NCBI RefSeq assembly: GCF_006349365.1
Contig: NZ_CP040899.1
Location: 1,488,001 to 1,552,000, forward strand
DNA: 64,000 nucleotides
Origin: Georgenia wutianyii
GTDB lineage: Bacteria > Actinomycetota > Actinomycetes > Actinomycetales > Actinomycetaceae
Reading direction: 5' to 3'
The position numbers and the translations under genes are program-made. Positions 51,600 to 60,571 of this stretch are shown here, one piece after another (position 1 is the stretch's first letter; each line of letters starts with the position of its first letter). A model generated the notes under the pieces. It saw only the letters and a program-made list of their open reading frames with translations, ran no database searches and was not told where the DNA came from.

Positions 51600-52868
51600 G
51601 TGCACTCCTGGTCTGCTCCCGACGTCCCAGTCCTCCCCGGCCGCGGCCAGGAGATCCGCCTCACCGAGTCGGGGACCGGTGAGCTCGTCGGGACGGCCGC
51701 CCAGGGCCTGGCGACGCTCTACGTCTGCGGCATCACGCCCTACGACTCCACCCACCTCGGGCACGCGAACACCTACCTCGGCTTCGACCTGCTCGTGCGG
51801 GCGTGGCGCGACGCCGGCCGCGAGGTGCGCTACGTGCAGAACGTCACCGACGTCGACGACCCGCTCCTCGAGCGCGCGGCGGACACCGGGGTCGACTGGC
51901 GCGACCTCGCCGCCGAGCAGACCCAGCTGTTCCGCGGTGACATGACCGCCCTGCGGGTGGTGCCCCCGGACCACTACGTCGGCGCCGTGGAGTCCATCCC
52001 GGTCGTCGTCGACGCCGTCGCGGCCCTCCTCGCCTCCGGCGCCGCGTACCGCATCACCGAGGCGGACGCCGGCGGGCACGGCGTCGGGGACGTCTACGCC
52101 GACGTCGCCGCCGACCACCTCTTCGCCACCGAGACCGGGCTGACCGCCGCACAGATGGCCGAGTTCTTCGCCGAGCGTGGCGGTGACCCGGACCGGCCGG
52201 GCAAGCGCCAGGCGCTCGACCCGCTGCTGTGGCGCACCGCCCGGCCGGGGGAGCCCTCGTGGGACGGCGGGACCCTGGGGCAGGGGCGGCCCGGCTGGCA
52301 CATCGAGTGCGCGACGATCGCCTCGGAGTACCTCGGCCTGCCCGTCGAGGTCCAGGGCGGGGGCAGCGACCTCGTCTTCCCGCACCACGCGTGCAGCGAG
52401 TCCCACCTGCGCATGCTCACCGGACGCGAGCGTCCGGTCACCGTCCACGCGCACGGCGGCATGGTCGCCTACGCCGGGTCGAAGATGAGCAAGTCCCTGG
52501 GCAACCTCGTCCTCGTCTCCCAGCTCACCGCGTCCGGCGTCGACCCGATGGCGGTGCGCCTGGTCATGCTCGCCCACCACTACCGGGAGAACTGGGAGTA
52601 CACCGGTGCCCAGCTGCGTACCGCGAGCGAGCGGCTGGCCCGCTGGCGGCGGGCGATGACGGCCGAGCACGGCCCGGACGCCACCGGGCTGCTCGAGGAG
52701 GTGCGCACCGCGCTCGCCCGCGACCTCGACGCCCCCGCCGCGCTCCACGCCGTCGACGCGTGGGTGGCCGCCGCCGAGCACGACGCCGGCACGGCGCGTG
52801 CCGACGCCGACCGCGGCCCTGCCCTCGCGGCCCGGACGGTCGACGCCCTCCTCGGGATCGCCGTCTGA
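51600..52868 (+). CDS. mshC: MshC, cysteine--1-D-myo-inosityl 2-amino-2-deoxy-D-glucopyranoside ligase
   Basis: A 422-residue ligase of mycothiol synthesis, related to cysteinyl-tRNA synthetase but shorter (no anticodon domain). The HIGH-type motif is T-H-L-G-H-A near residue 52, K-M-S-K-S near 296, and zinc ligands are present (Y-V-C-G-I-T, the I-E-C-A-T-I segment, and H-H). It joins cysteine to glucosaminyl-inositol using ATP. GTG 51600 is seven bases after TAGGCT (51587-51592), so the transcript is probably leaderless. Confidence 0.93.
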   Translation: MHSWSAPDVPVLPGRGQEIRLTESGTGELVGTAAQGLATLYVCGITPYDSTHLGHANTYLGFDLLVRAWRDAGREVRYVQNVTDVDDPLLERAADTGVDWRDLAAEQTQLFRGDMTALRVVPPDHYVGAVESIPVVVDAVAALLASGAAYRITEADAGGHGVGDVYADVAADHLFATETGLTAAQMAEFFAERGGDPDRPGKRQALDPLLWRTARPGEPSWDGGTLGQGRPGWHIECATIASEYLGLPVEVQGGGSDLVFPHHACSESHLRMLTGRERPVTVHAHGGMVAYAGSKMSKSLGNLVLVSQLTASGVDPMAVRLVMLAHHYRENWEYTGAQLRTASERLARWRRAMTAEHGPDATGLLEEVRTALARDLDAPAALHAVDAWVAAAEHDAGTARADADRGPALAARTVDALLGIAV

Positions 52869-52871
52869 GAC

Positions 52872-54089
52872 GTGCTGCCGGTCGGCGTCGTCCTCGTCGG
52901 GCTGGGCTGCGCCCTGGCCGCTCGGCGGTGGCCACCCGTCCGTGACCGGCTGAGCCCGGCGGCCACCACCATCCTCGCCCTGCTCGGCGCGTGCCTTGCC
53001 GGGCTCGCGCTGCTCGACGCGGGGGCGGGGCCGTGGCTCACCCTCGCCGCCGCCGGTCTCGGGGCCGTGCTGCTCGTCGCCGGGGGCGCGGTGGTCAACG
53101 ACCGGGTGCTGGGTCCGGTGCGTGCCCGCGCCGCGGAGCGGCCGGGCCTCGCCGACCGGGTGCAGGACTGGGCCGAGGGACGCGGGGACGTGGTCTCCGT
53201 CGCCGTCCGCGCAGCCCGCCGGGCGGCGGACGTGCGCGTCACCGGACTGGCCGCCGAGATGACCTACTACGCGCTCATCTCCCTCGTCCCGCTGCTCACA
53301 GCGCTCGGCGCCGGCCTCGGCTTCCTCGAGCGGTTCGCCGGGCCGGCGGTGGTCGCTCGCCTCGAGGACTCGCTCGTCGGGGCGGTGTCCACCGTCTTCG
53401 CCGAGCAGGTTGCCACCGACGTCCTCGCCCCGCTCATCGAGGGGCTGCTGCGCGAGGAGCGCACGGGGGTCGCCGTCGGCGGCCTGCTGCTCGCGCTGTG
53501 GTTGGCGAGCAGGATGTTCCGCGCCGCGATCCGGGCACTGGACGACGCCTATCGGGTGCCCGAGCGGCGCACCCTCCTCGCGCAGTACGCGCTCGGCATC
53601 GCCCTCGCGCTCGGCGCGGTCCTCACCCTCCTCCTCCTGCTCGCGCTCGTCGTCGTCGGCCCGCTCCTCGGGGACGGCCGTGAGCTCGCCGATCGCCTCG
53701 GGCTCGGCGTCATGTTCGAGGTCGCGTGGTCCGTGGCCCGGTGGCCGGTGCTCGCGGCCGTGACGACGGCCTACCTCGTCGTGCTCTACCGCTACGGCCC
53801 CAACGTCAGCACGACGTGGACCCGCTGCCTGCCCGGCGCCGTCGCCGGGACGGTGGGCGTCGTCGTCGTCGCCGTCGGGTTCGCCGGCTACCTCGCGCTG
53901 GCGGGGCCGTCACCGCCCGGCGCGCAGGGAGGCCAGGACGATGCCGTCACCGCCGCGGCCCAGACGATCGGACTCGTCCTCGCCGGGGTCGTGTGGCTGT
54001 GGTCGAGCAGCATCGTCGTGCTCGCCGGCGGGGTTCTCAACGCCGAGCTCGCGCGGGCGCGGGAGGGCCGCGCCACGGTCCTCTCCTAG
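52872..54089 (+). CDS. YihY/BrkB-family membrane protein
   Basis: A 405-residue membrane protein. Two helices and a ~45-residue cytosolic link precede the YihY core of six helices (about 125-400), with M-T-Y-Y-A-L-I-S-L-V-P-L, R-A-L-D-D-A-Y-R-V-P-E-R-R, L-Y-R-Y-G-P-N and V-V-L-A-G-G-V-L-N-A-E-L. Function is poorly known despite the old virulence-factor name. It starts three bases after mshC and overlaps the convergent PAC2 gene by four bases. Confidence 0.88.
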   Translation: MLPVGVVLVGLGCALAARRWPPVRDRLSPAATTILALLGACLAGLALLDAGAGPWLTLAAAGLGAVLLVAGGAVVNDRVLGPVRARAAERPGLADRVQDWAEGRGDVVSVAVRAARRAADVRVTGLAAEMTYYALISLVPLLTALGAGLGFLERFAGPAVVARLEDSLVGAVSTVFAEQVATDVLAPLIEGLLREERTGVAVGGLLLALWLASRMFRAAIRALDDAYRVPERRTLLAQYALGIALALGAVLTLLLLLALVVVGPLLGDGRELADRLGLGVMFEVAWSVARWPVLAAVTTAYLVVLYRYGPNVSTTWTRCLPGAVAGTVGVVVVAVGFAGYLALAGPSPPGAQGGQDDAVTAAAQTIGLVLAGVVWLWSSSIVVLAGGVLNAELARAREGRATVLS

Positions 54090-54979
54090 CGTGCGCCGGG
54101 AGGCTGGGCGCCCCCGCCGTTGTCCCGGCGGCGCAGGTAGCGCTCGAACTCGCGGGCGATCGCCTCACCCGTGGCCTCGGGAAGCTCGGCGGTGTCCTTG
54201 GCCTCCTCGAGCTGCTGGACGTACTCGGCGACCTCCGGGTCCTGCTCGGCGAGCTCGTCCACCCCGGCCTGCCAGGCCCGGGCCTCCTCGACGAGCTCCC
54301 CGAGGGGCAGCGGCTCACCGACGAGCTCCTCCAGGCCGCCCAGCAGCGCGAGGCTGGCCTTGGGGGAGGGCGGCTGCGCGACGTAGTGCGGGACCGCTGC
54401 CCAGAGCGACATCGCGTGCATGCCGCGCTCCTGGGCGAGCTGGGCGAGGACGCCGACGATCCCCGACGGGCCCTCGTACTCCGAGCCCTCCACCCCGAGG
54501 AGCGCCTGGACCCCGGGGTCGTCGCTCGTCACCTGGCAGGGCACCGGGCGGGTGTGGGGCACGTCGGCGAGGAGCGCGCCGATGCCCACGACGCTGCCGA
54601 CGTCCCACTGCTGGGCGACGTCGAGGATCTCGTCGCAGAAGTCGAGCCACCGGAACGAGGGCTCGATGCCCTGGACGAGCAGCACGGTGCGCCCGGCGAC
54701 GGGGGAGCGGGTGACCGAGATCGTCGTCGTCGGCCACTTGAGGACGCGGGCGCCGTCCTCGTCGCGCATCGTCACCGGCCGGTTGACCTGGAAGTCGTGG
54801 AAGTCCTGGGGGTCCAGCTCGTGCACGCTCTGCGCGCCCCACGCCTCGGCGACGAGCTCGAGTGCCTGGCTCGCGGCGGACCCGGCGTCGTTCCAGCCCT
54901 CGAAGGCGGCGAGGAGGATGGCGGGGGTGCGCTCTGCGCCCTCGTCTGGCGCCGTGCTGGGGTCCTGCGCGTCGGTCAT
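54086..54979 (-). CDS. PAC2-family protein (proteasome-assembly-chaperone-like)
   Basis: A 297-residue PAC2 protein: A-A-F-E-G-W-N-D-A-G-S-A-A at the start, then T-V-L-L-V-Q-G-I-E-P-S-F-R-W, V-G-I-G-A-L-L-A-D-V-P-H-T-R-P, and a helical acidic tail that ends in a basic R-R-R-D. The family is common in actinobacteria, which have 20S proteasomes; a chaperone role is inferred from eukaryotic homologues. Confidence 0.88.
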   Translation of the reverse strand: MTDAQDPSTAPDEGAERTPAILLAAFEGWNDAGSAASQALELVAEAWGAQSVHELDPQDFHDFQVNRPVTMRDEDGARVLKWPTTTISVTRSPVAGRTVLLVQGIEPSFRWLDFCDEILDVAQQWDVGSVVGIGALLADVPHTRPVPCQVTSDDPGVQALLGVEGSEYEGPSGIVGVLAQLAQERGMHAMSLWAAVPHYVAQPPSPKASLALLGGLEELVGEPLPLGELVEEARAWQAGVDELAEQDPEVAEYVQQLEEAKDTAELPEATGEAIAREFERYLRRRDNGGGAQPPGAR

Positions 54980-55032
54980 CCCCTCAGCCTATGCGTGTCT
55001 CGGCGCGCGAGGCGCGCGGCCCGGGGCGGTGG

Positions 55033-57528
55033 TCACTCGCGCAGCGCGCCCGCGAGCTCGCGGCGGCTGCGCACGCCGAGCTTGGTGAACACCCGCGAGA
55101 GGTGGCTGTCGACCGTCCGCACCGAGAGGGTGAACCGCTCGGCGATCGCCTTGCTGCTGAGCCCGCCGGCGGCGAGGCTCGCGATCTCCCGCTCGCGGCG
55201 GGTGAGGACGACGCGCAGCGAGCCCGTCGGCAGCCAGAGCCCTGCCTCGCCGAGGCGCCGCAGGGCCACCTCGGCGAGGTCGCGGTCGCCGTCGGCGACG
55301 GCGCGGGCGTGCGCGACGAGGGCCGCGGGCCGCGGTCCGGTGACCGTGGCACCGAGCTCGACGACCCGGTCGAGGACCCCCGGGGGAGGAGGCGAGTCCG
55401 GCTCGGCGACGACGGCGCGGTGGAGCGCCTCGAGCTCGGTGCGTGCCAGGGCCCGCTCGGCGCACCACGTGGCCAGCTCGAGGGCGTCCGGGCGGACGGG
55501 ACGGTCCCCGACCCACGCCTGCGCGTCGAGGAGCAGCAGGCGGATCTCGGGCTCCACCGATGCCGAGATGCGCAGCGGCACGGCCAGCGCCCGCGTCATC
55601 GCCGCCCGGGCCGCGCGGAGGTCACCGGCGGCAGCGGCAGCGACCGCGGCGGCCGCGACGATGTAGCCGCTCGTGCCCACCGTGTCGCGGATCGAGTACC
55701 GGGCCGCGGCCATCCCCAGGTCCCGGTGCGCGTCGCTCCACTGGCCCCGGCTGCTGGCGAGCACGCCGCGCCCGGTCTGGGCGAGCGCCTCGCGCATCCA
55801 GTAGTCGGCTGCCTGCTCCGGGCCCCCCACCACGCGGGCGAGGGCGTCGACGTCGCCGGTCCACGCGAGTGCCATTCCCAGCGCGACGACGATGTCCTCC
55901 GACAGCCACGGCCGCTCCGGGTCGGGGTAGGTGACCGCCCGCTGGGCGTAGACCGTGCCGAGCCGGACGGCCTCCTCCAGGCGCCCCGTCTGGGCAAGAC
56001 CGAGGACCACCGGGTTGGCCAGACGCAGGACGGTGACGTCGGTCGCGTCGGTCGTGTCGAGCAGCTCGAGCGACGCGTCGAGGCACTCGGCGAAGCGCCC
56101 GGCGTGGCCGAGGTGGGCGAGGCGGTCGATCTCCAGGACGCGCACGTGCTCGGGTGCGACGTCGGTGAGGTGGCGGCGCGCGTCCTCGAGGTCGGCCAGG
56201 GCCTGGTCGACGTCGTCCTCGTGGAACTGGTGGAGGTAGGCGAGCTGCTGGGACAGCCGCAGCCGCACGATCGGGGGCAGCGGGGTGCGGGTCGGGCCGG
56301 CCAGGAGCGCGGCAACCGCCGCGAGGTCCTCGTTCGCCTCCCCCGGCCGGTCGAGGTGGCGCCACGCCTCCCCGCGCAGGAGGAGGACGTCCGCCCGCTG
56401 CGGGTCGTCGGCGGCGACGAACTCGAGGGCGGCGGTGCCCACCCACACCGCGCTCTGCCAGCGCTGGGTGTCCAACGCGACCCGCATCGCGGCGAGCACC
56501 CGCGCCGGGGTCTCGCGCACCCCGCTCTCCAGCGCCCAGGTGACCATGCGCAGCGTGCCGAGCGGGCTGCCGGTGGTCGCGGCGGACAGCGGCAGCGCCG
56601 CCCGCACCCGCGCGTAGAGGCGGCGGCGGCGTCCGGGCGGGACGAGCTCACGGATCGCCTCGGCGTACATCGGGTGGCTCACCCGCGCGAGCAGTCCGGT
56701 CGCGCTGTCGAGCCCGTCGGTGACGACGAGTCCCTCGCGGACGAGGTCGTCGAGCACGCGCTCGGGCAGGAGGACGGCGAGGTACCGCACCGGCAGCTCG
56801 TCGGCGAGCGCGACGAGCTCCAGGCCCTCGCGGACAACGGGGTCCAGCCGGTCGAGCTCGGCGCGCATGACGTCGAGCACCCGCGGCCCGGGCGGAACGC
56901 CGGCGACGCCCACCCACGTGCCCTGGCTCTCCACCAGGGTGCCGGCGGCGAGCTCGGAGCGGACGAGCTCACGCAGGTGGAAGGCGTTGCCCTGGGTGCG
57001 GGCGACGATGCGCAGACAGGTGTCGGTGGTGAGCGGTCCGCCCAGCGCCGTCTCGAGGAGACGCTCGACCTGGCGGGCCGAGAAGGCAGGCACGTCGATG
57101 CGTTCGGCTGCGCCGTCCTTCCACAGCTCGAGCCAGGGGGAGCGGCTGGCGGCCGCGGTGCGCAGGGTCGCGACCATGGTGGCCCGGCCGTGGTGGACGA
57201 GGGCGCACAGGGCGTGCGCGGTGCCGCGGTCGAGCAGGTGGGCGTCCTCGACCCGCAGGAGCAGGGGGGCGACGTCACCCCGCGGGGTGTGCACGTCGAG
57301 CAGGCTCGCCGCGAGCGCCGGGTGCACCTGGTCGAGCGTGAGCTCGGGGGCCCTGCCGGAGACGGTGACGACGGGACGGTCGAGGCCGGCGAGCACGCCC
57401 GAGACGAGCTCGCTCTTGCCGACACCGGCGTCCCCGACGACGACGACGCTGCGCCCCGCGTCCAGGGCGTCGCGCAGCTCGGCGGTCTCGGCGCGGGGCA
57501 GGACCGGCCACGGAGGAAGCGTGGGCAC
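55033..57528 (-). CDS. Large LuxR-type transcriptional regulator with N-terminal ATPase, divergent from eCIS operon
   Basis: An 831-residue LAL-like regulator. Residues ~10-270 form a P-loop ATPase with G-D-A-G-V-G-K-S at 32-39 and Walker B-like L-L-L-R-V-E-D-A-H. Residues ~280-760 are helical-repeat (TPR-like). The C-terminus (about 770-831) is a LuxR helix-turn-helix: L-T-R-R-E-R-E-I-A-S-L-A, then S-V-R-T-V-D-S-H-L-S-R-V-F. Start GTG 57528 has GGTGGAG six bases upstream. It faces the contractile-injection operon across a 244-base promoter with a palindrome; such regulators are seen beside eCIS clusters in streptomycetes. Confidence 0.88.
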   Translation of the reverse strand: MPTLPPWPVLPRAETAELRDALDAGRSVVVVGDAGVGKSELVSGVLAGLDRPVVTVSGRAPELTLDQVHPALAASLLDVHTPRGDVAPLLLRVEDAHLLDRGTAHALCALVHHGRATMVATLRTAAASRSPWLELWKDGAAERIDVPAFSARQVERLLETALGGPLTTDTCLRIVARTQGNAFHLRELVRSELAAGTLVESQGTWVGVAGVPPGPRVLDVMRAELDRLDPVVREGLELVALADELPVRYLAVLLPERVLDDLVREGLVVTDGLDSATGLLARVSHPMYAEAIRELVPPGRRRRLYARVRAALPLSAATTGSPLGTLRMVTWALESGVRETPARVLAAMRVALDTQRWQSAVWVGTAALEFVAADDPQRADVLLLRGEAWRHLDRPGEANEDLAAVAALLAGPTRTPLPPIVRLRLSQQLAYLHQFHEDDVDQALADLEDARRHLTDVAPEHVRVLEIDRLAHLGHAGRFAECLDASLELLDTTDATDVTVLRLANPVVLGLAQTGRLEEAVRLGTVYAQRAVTYPDPERPWLSEDIVVALGMALAWTGDVDALARVVGGPEQAADYWMREALAQTGRGVLASSRGQWSDAHRDLGMAAARYSIRDTVGTSGYIVAAAAVAAAAAGDLRAARAAMTRALAVPLRISASVEPEIRLLLLDAQAWVGDRPVRPDALELATWCAERALARTELEALHRAVVAEPDSPPPPGVLDRVVELGATVTGPRPAALVAHARAVADGDRDLAEVALRRLGEAGLWLPTGSLRVVLTRREREIASLAAGGLSSKAIAERFTLSVRTVDSHLSRVFTKLGVRSRRELAGALRE

Positions 57529-57662
57529 GAGGACTCCACCTTTCGTCGGCGGGCCGGCGCGCCCCCGTTGGCTGGCGTGTGCGCGCCCGTGCACCGGCTC
57601 GTGACGGATCGTAACGCCTGCCGAGAGGCACACGATCAGCCCGACGGCACTTCGGGACAGGT

Positions 57663-57679
57663 TCGGTAGCGATTACCGA
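57663..57679. promoter_or_regulatory. Palindrome in the regulator/eCIS promoter region
   Basis: TCGGTA-GCGAT-TACCGA, a perfect 6-bp inverted repeat 94 bases before the sheath gene. A -10-like TAGGCT is at 57703-57708, so the palindrome would overlap the -35 region, as for class II activators. The divergent LuxR protein is the natural candidate to bind it. Confidence 0.6.
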
Positions 57680-57772
57680 TGCTGCTGCGGACCGGCGATT
57701 CCTAGGCTCGGCTGCGACCCCACCCGTCCCTCGCCGCGGAACGCCCCGCGGAGCAGACCCGCAGGAGAGCCA

Positions 57773-59341
57773 GTGCCCACCTACACCGCACCCGGCGTCT
57801 ACGTCGAGGAGGTTCCTTCCTCGCAGAAGGTGCTGGCCTCGGCCCCGACAGCCGTCGCCGCCTTCGTCGGCTTCACCGAGCGCGCGCCGCTCGACGACGC
57901 GAACGACCCGGAGGGCCTGACGCCCCGGCTCGTCACGAGCTGGAGCCAGTACGAGGAGCTGTACGGCGGCTTCGTCGACGGCGCCATGCTGCCGCTGTCG
58001 GTGTTCGGCTTCTTCGCCAACGGCGGCACGATGGCCTACGTCGTGCGGGTCCCCAACAGCGCACCCTCGGGCGAGCCCGCCCGCTCCGCGCTGCCCGCCG
58101 CGGACCGCGCGCTCGGCCTGCCGGTCGCCGTCGAGAGCCTCGAGCCGGACGCCGACATCGAGATCGTCGTGCGCAACGAGGAGCCCGCCCCCGACGACGA
58201 GGGTCCGGCCCCGTTCACCATCACGATCGTCGAGGGCGGCGAGGCGGTCGAGTCCTTCCCGAACCTCACCCTCGGGGGTCCCCGCGACGCCGCGACGGTC
58301 ATCAACAAGACCTCGACGAAGGTCAAGGTCGAGGTCACGCTCGACTCCGCCGTCGACACCTCCACCCAGCTCGAGCTCCTCAAGGCGGGCACGTTCTCCC
58401 TGGAGAAGGCCCCCACCAAGCCGGTCGCCGTCACCGGGCGCCGCTTCGCCGGCTCGGAGTCCAGCCGCTCGGGCATCAACGGTCTGGCGATCGCCGAGGA
58501 CGTGACGATGGTCGTCGTCCCCGACCTCGTCACCGCGGCCACCCGCGAGGACGGCACGCTCGACCTGGGCCTGTGGCAGGCCGTGCAGACCACGCTCATC
58601 TCCCACTGCGAGCAGCACCCCAACCGCATGGCGATCCTCGACGCCCCTCCCGGGATGACGCCCCAGCAGGTGCGCGAGTGGCGCTCGGAGACGGCGATGT
58701 ACGACTCGCAGTTCGCCACCCTGTACTACCCGTGGATCAAGGTCGAGAACCCCGCCGGCACCCAGGGCAACGCCGAGGTGCTCGTCCCGCCGTCGGGCCA
58801 CGTGGCCGGCGTGTGGGCCCGCACCGACGACACCCGCGGCGTGTGGAAGGCCCCGGCCAACGACACGATCCGCGGCGTGCTCGACGTCGAGCGGCCGATC
58901 ACGCAGAACGAGCAGGGCCTGCTCAACCCGGTCGGCATCAACTGCATCCGGCCCTTCGGCACCCGTGGCATCCGGGTCTGGGGCGGGCGCACGCTCTCCT
59001 CGGACACCGACTGGCAGTACATCAACGTCCGGCGCCTGTTCAACATGGTCGAGTCCACGATCATGGAGGGCACCCAGTGGGCGGTGTTCGAGCCCAACGA
59101 CGTCACCCTGTGGGAGGGCGTCACCCGCACGCTCAGCGGCTACCTCCACGGCCTGTGGCAGGCCGGAGCGCTCTTCGGCTCCTCGGCGAGCCAGGCGTAC
59201 TACGTCAAGTGCGACGAGACGACCAACCCGCCGGAGTCCATCGCCGCGGGCAGGCTCGTCGTCGAGGTCGGGCTGGCCCCGGTGAAGCCCGCCGAGTTCG
59301 TCGTGTTCCGCATCGCGCAGAACAAGCAGTCCGCATCCTGA
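57773..59341 (+). CDS. cis2: eCIS contractile sheath protein
   Basis: A 522-residue phage-tail-sheath-type protein. The N-terminus P-T-Y-T-A-P-G-V-Y-V-E-E-V-P is the classic sheath start. The C-terminal domain carries R-R-L-F-N-M-V-E-S-T-I, F-E-P-N-D-V-T-L-W and L-V-V-E-V-G-L-A-P-V-K-P-A-E, conserved in PVC/Afp and Streptomyces CIS sheaths. A ~140-residue insertion (about 85-225) between them should form the outer domain. Contraction of this sheath drives the inner tube. GTG 57773 has GCAGGAGAG upstream. It is the first gene of the operon. Confidence 0.94.
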   Translation: MPTYTAPGVYVEEVPSSQKVLASAPTAVAAFVGFTERAPLDDANDPEGLTPRLVTSWSQYEELYGGFVDGAMLPLSVFGFFANGGTMAYVVRVPNSAPSGEPARSALPAADRALGLPVAVESLEPDADIEIVVRNEEPAPDDEGPAPFTITIVEGGEAVESFPNLTLGGPRDAATVINKTSTKVKVEVTLDSAVDTSTQLELLKAGTFSLEKAPTKPVAVTGRRFAGSESSRSGINGLAIAEDVTMVVVPDLVTAATREDGTLDLGLWQAVQTTLISHCEQHPNRMAILDAPPGMTPQQVREWRSETAMYDSQFATLYYPWIKVENPAGTQGNAEVLVPPSGHVAGVWARTDDTRGVWKAPANDTIRGVLDVERPITQNEQGLLNPVGINCIRPFGTRGIRVWGGRTLSSDTDWQYINVRRLFNMVESTIMEGTQWAVFEPNDVTLWEGVTRTLSGYLHGLWQAGALFGSSASQAYYVKCDETTNPPESIAAGRLVVEVGLAPVKPAEFVVFRIAQNKQSAS

Positions 59342-59347
59342 CCGACC

Positions 59348-59392
59348 GGCGGTCCCGGGATCCCCGGGACCGCCGCGGGCCCTTCGGGGCCC
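59348..59392 (+). other. Tandem RNA stem-loops between sheath and tube genes
   Basis: Two strong hairpins in the 79-base gap. The first has a perfect 12-bp stem (GGCGGTCCCGGG, 3-nt loop, 59348-59374). The second has a GGGCCC stem around a TTCG tetraloop (59377-59392). No T-tract follows. They could act as partial terminator, RNase barrier or mRNA stabiliser, setting the sheath-to-tube ratio. Confidence 0.7.
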
Positions 59393-59420
59393 ACACCCCC
59401 ACACAACCTGAGGAGCACCA

Positions 59421-59900
59421 GTGGTCGACGGCCTGTTCACCAATGACCCGATCATCGCGCAGAACTTCTTCCTGGAGATCGACGGTGAGGTCATCTCCAC
59501 GCTGACCTCCGTCTCCGGCCTCGACATCGAGGTCTCCGTCTCGACGTCCAAGGCGTCCGGCGCGGGCGGCCAGATCGAGGAGGTCAAGGGCCTGGGCAAC
59601 ACCGTCTCGTCCCCGGACCTCCAGCTCAGCCGCATCGCCCCGCTCGACTCCGGCAGCGACAAGCTGTGGACCTGGTTCAACGAGATCCGCGGGACCGGCC
59701 TCAGGGCCACCGACCGCACCGGCCAGCGCAAGAACGGCTCGATCGTCCTGTACGACGCCGCGCGCACCGAGGTCGCCCGCTTCAACTTCTTCAAGGCGTG
59801 GCCGAGCAAGATCTCCACCGACCAGCTGAGCGTCGACAGCACCGAGGCCGTCAAGGAGAACATCACGCTGGTCATCGAGCGCCTCGAGCGGGTCAAGTGA
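59421..59900 (+). CDS. cis1: eCIS inner tube protein, first copy
   Basis: A 159-residue tube protein of the gp19/Hcp-like family. It contains F-F-L-E-I-D-G-E-V, V-S-G-L-D-I-E-V-S-V near the start and F-K-A-W-P-S-K-I and K-E-N-I-T-L-V-I-E-R-L at the end. Stacked rings of this protein make the rigid tube inside the sheath. GTG 59421 is near AGGAG. The stop overlaps the next start (GTGA). Confidence 0.93.
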   Translation: MVDGLFTNDPIIAQNFFLEIDGEVISTLTSVSGLDIEVSVSTSKASGAGGQIEEVKGLGNTVSSPDLQLSRIAPLDSGSDKLWTWFNEIRGTGLRATDRTGQRKNGSIVLYDAARTEVARFNFFKAWPSKISTDQLSVDSTEAVKENITLVIERLERVK

Positions 59901-60385
59901 GCCTGCAGACCCGTTACGACTTCACCCTGCCGCGCGGGTACCTCGACGCGGCGGGGGTGCTCCACCGTGAGGGGACGATGCGGCTGGCGACGGCGCGCGA
60001 CGAGCTCGAGCCGCTGCGCGACCCGACGGTCGATGGGCCGGACGACCCGCGTCTCACCGTCGTCGTCCTCGCCCGGGTGGTCGAGCGCCTCGGGACCCTC
60101 GAGCTCGTCACCACGCGGGAGATCGAGTCGCTGTTCGCCGCGGACCTCGCCTTCCTCCAGGACTTCTACGGGGTCATCAACTTCGGGTCCCAGGCGGAGT
60201 ACGAGGAGCTGCTCGCAGCGCAGCGGGACGCCGCAGCGCCGGTGACCGCATCGCCCGCGCCGGTGCCGCAGCCGGAGCCGGAGCCGGAGCCGCCGGCTCC
60301 CGCTCCGGTCACCGCGGGTGCTCCCGCGACGTCGCCCCGGTTCTCCCGGTCGGCGATCGAGGAGATCCCCAGCGACGGGCGGTGA
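59897..60385 (+). CDS. eCIS small assembly protein, phage tail-assembly type
   Basis: A 162-residue protein. Residues 1-110 resemble the short tail-assembly proteins that follow tube genes in contractile clusters: F-T-L-P-R-G-Y-L-D, G-V-L-H-R-E-G-T-M-R-L-A-T-A, V-V-L-A-R-V-V. The rest is a Pro/Glu linker ending S-R-S-A-I-E-E-I-P-S. It is coupled to the tube gene by GTGA overlap. Confidence 0.75.
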   Translation: MSLQTRYDFTLPRGYLDAAGVLHREGTMRLATARDELEPLRDPTVDGPDDPRLTVVVLARVVERLGTLELVTTREIESLFAADLAFLQDFYGVINFGSQAEYEELLAAQRDAAAPVTASPAPVPQPEPEPEPPAPAPVTAGAPATSPRFSRSAIEEIPSDGR

Positions 60386-60388
60386 CGC

Positions 60389-60571
60389 ATGCTGCGCTAC
60401 CCGCCGGAGGCCCTGTGGCAGGAGGTCGCCTACCTCGCCTACCACCTGCACTGGCCGCTGGACGACCTGCTCGACCTCGAGCACCTGGACCGTGTGCGCC
60501 TCATCCGCGCGGTCTCCGCACTGAACGAACGAGCCTGGGAGGCGGTGAACGAGAGTGGTCCCATCCGATAG
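60389..60571 (+). CDS. eCIS-associated small protein (DUF6760-like)
   Basis: A 60-residue protein: L-W-Q-E-V-A-Y-L-A-Y-H-L-H-W-P-L-D-D-L-L-D-L-E-H, split by helix breaks, then L-N-E-R-A-W-E. This Trp/His-containing helix pair is what I recall of DUF6760, a family restricted to eCIS operons. Its end overlaps the next gene's start by 17 bases. It likely helps assembly; the role is not established. Confidence 0.78.
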   Translation: MLRYPPEALWQEVAYLAYHLHWPLDDLLDLEHLDRVRLIRAVSALNERAWEAVNESGPIR

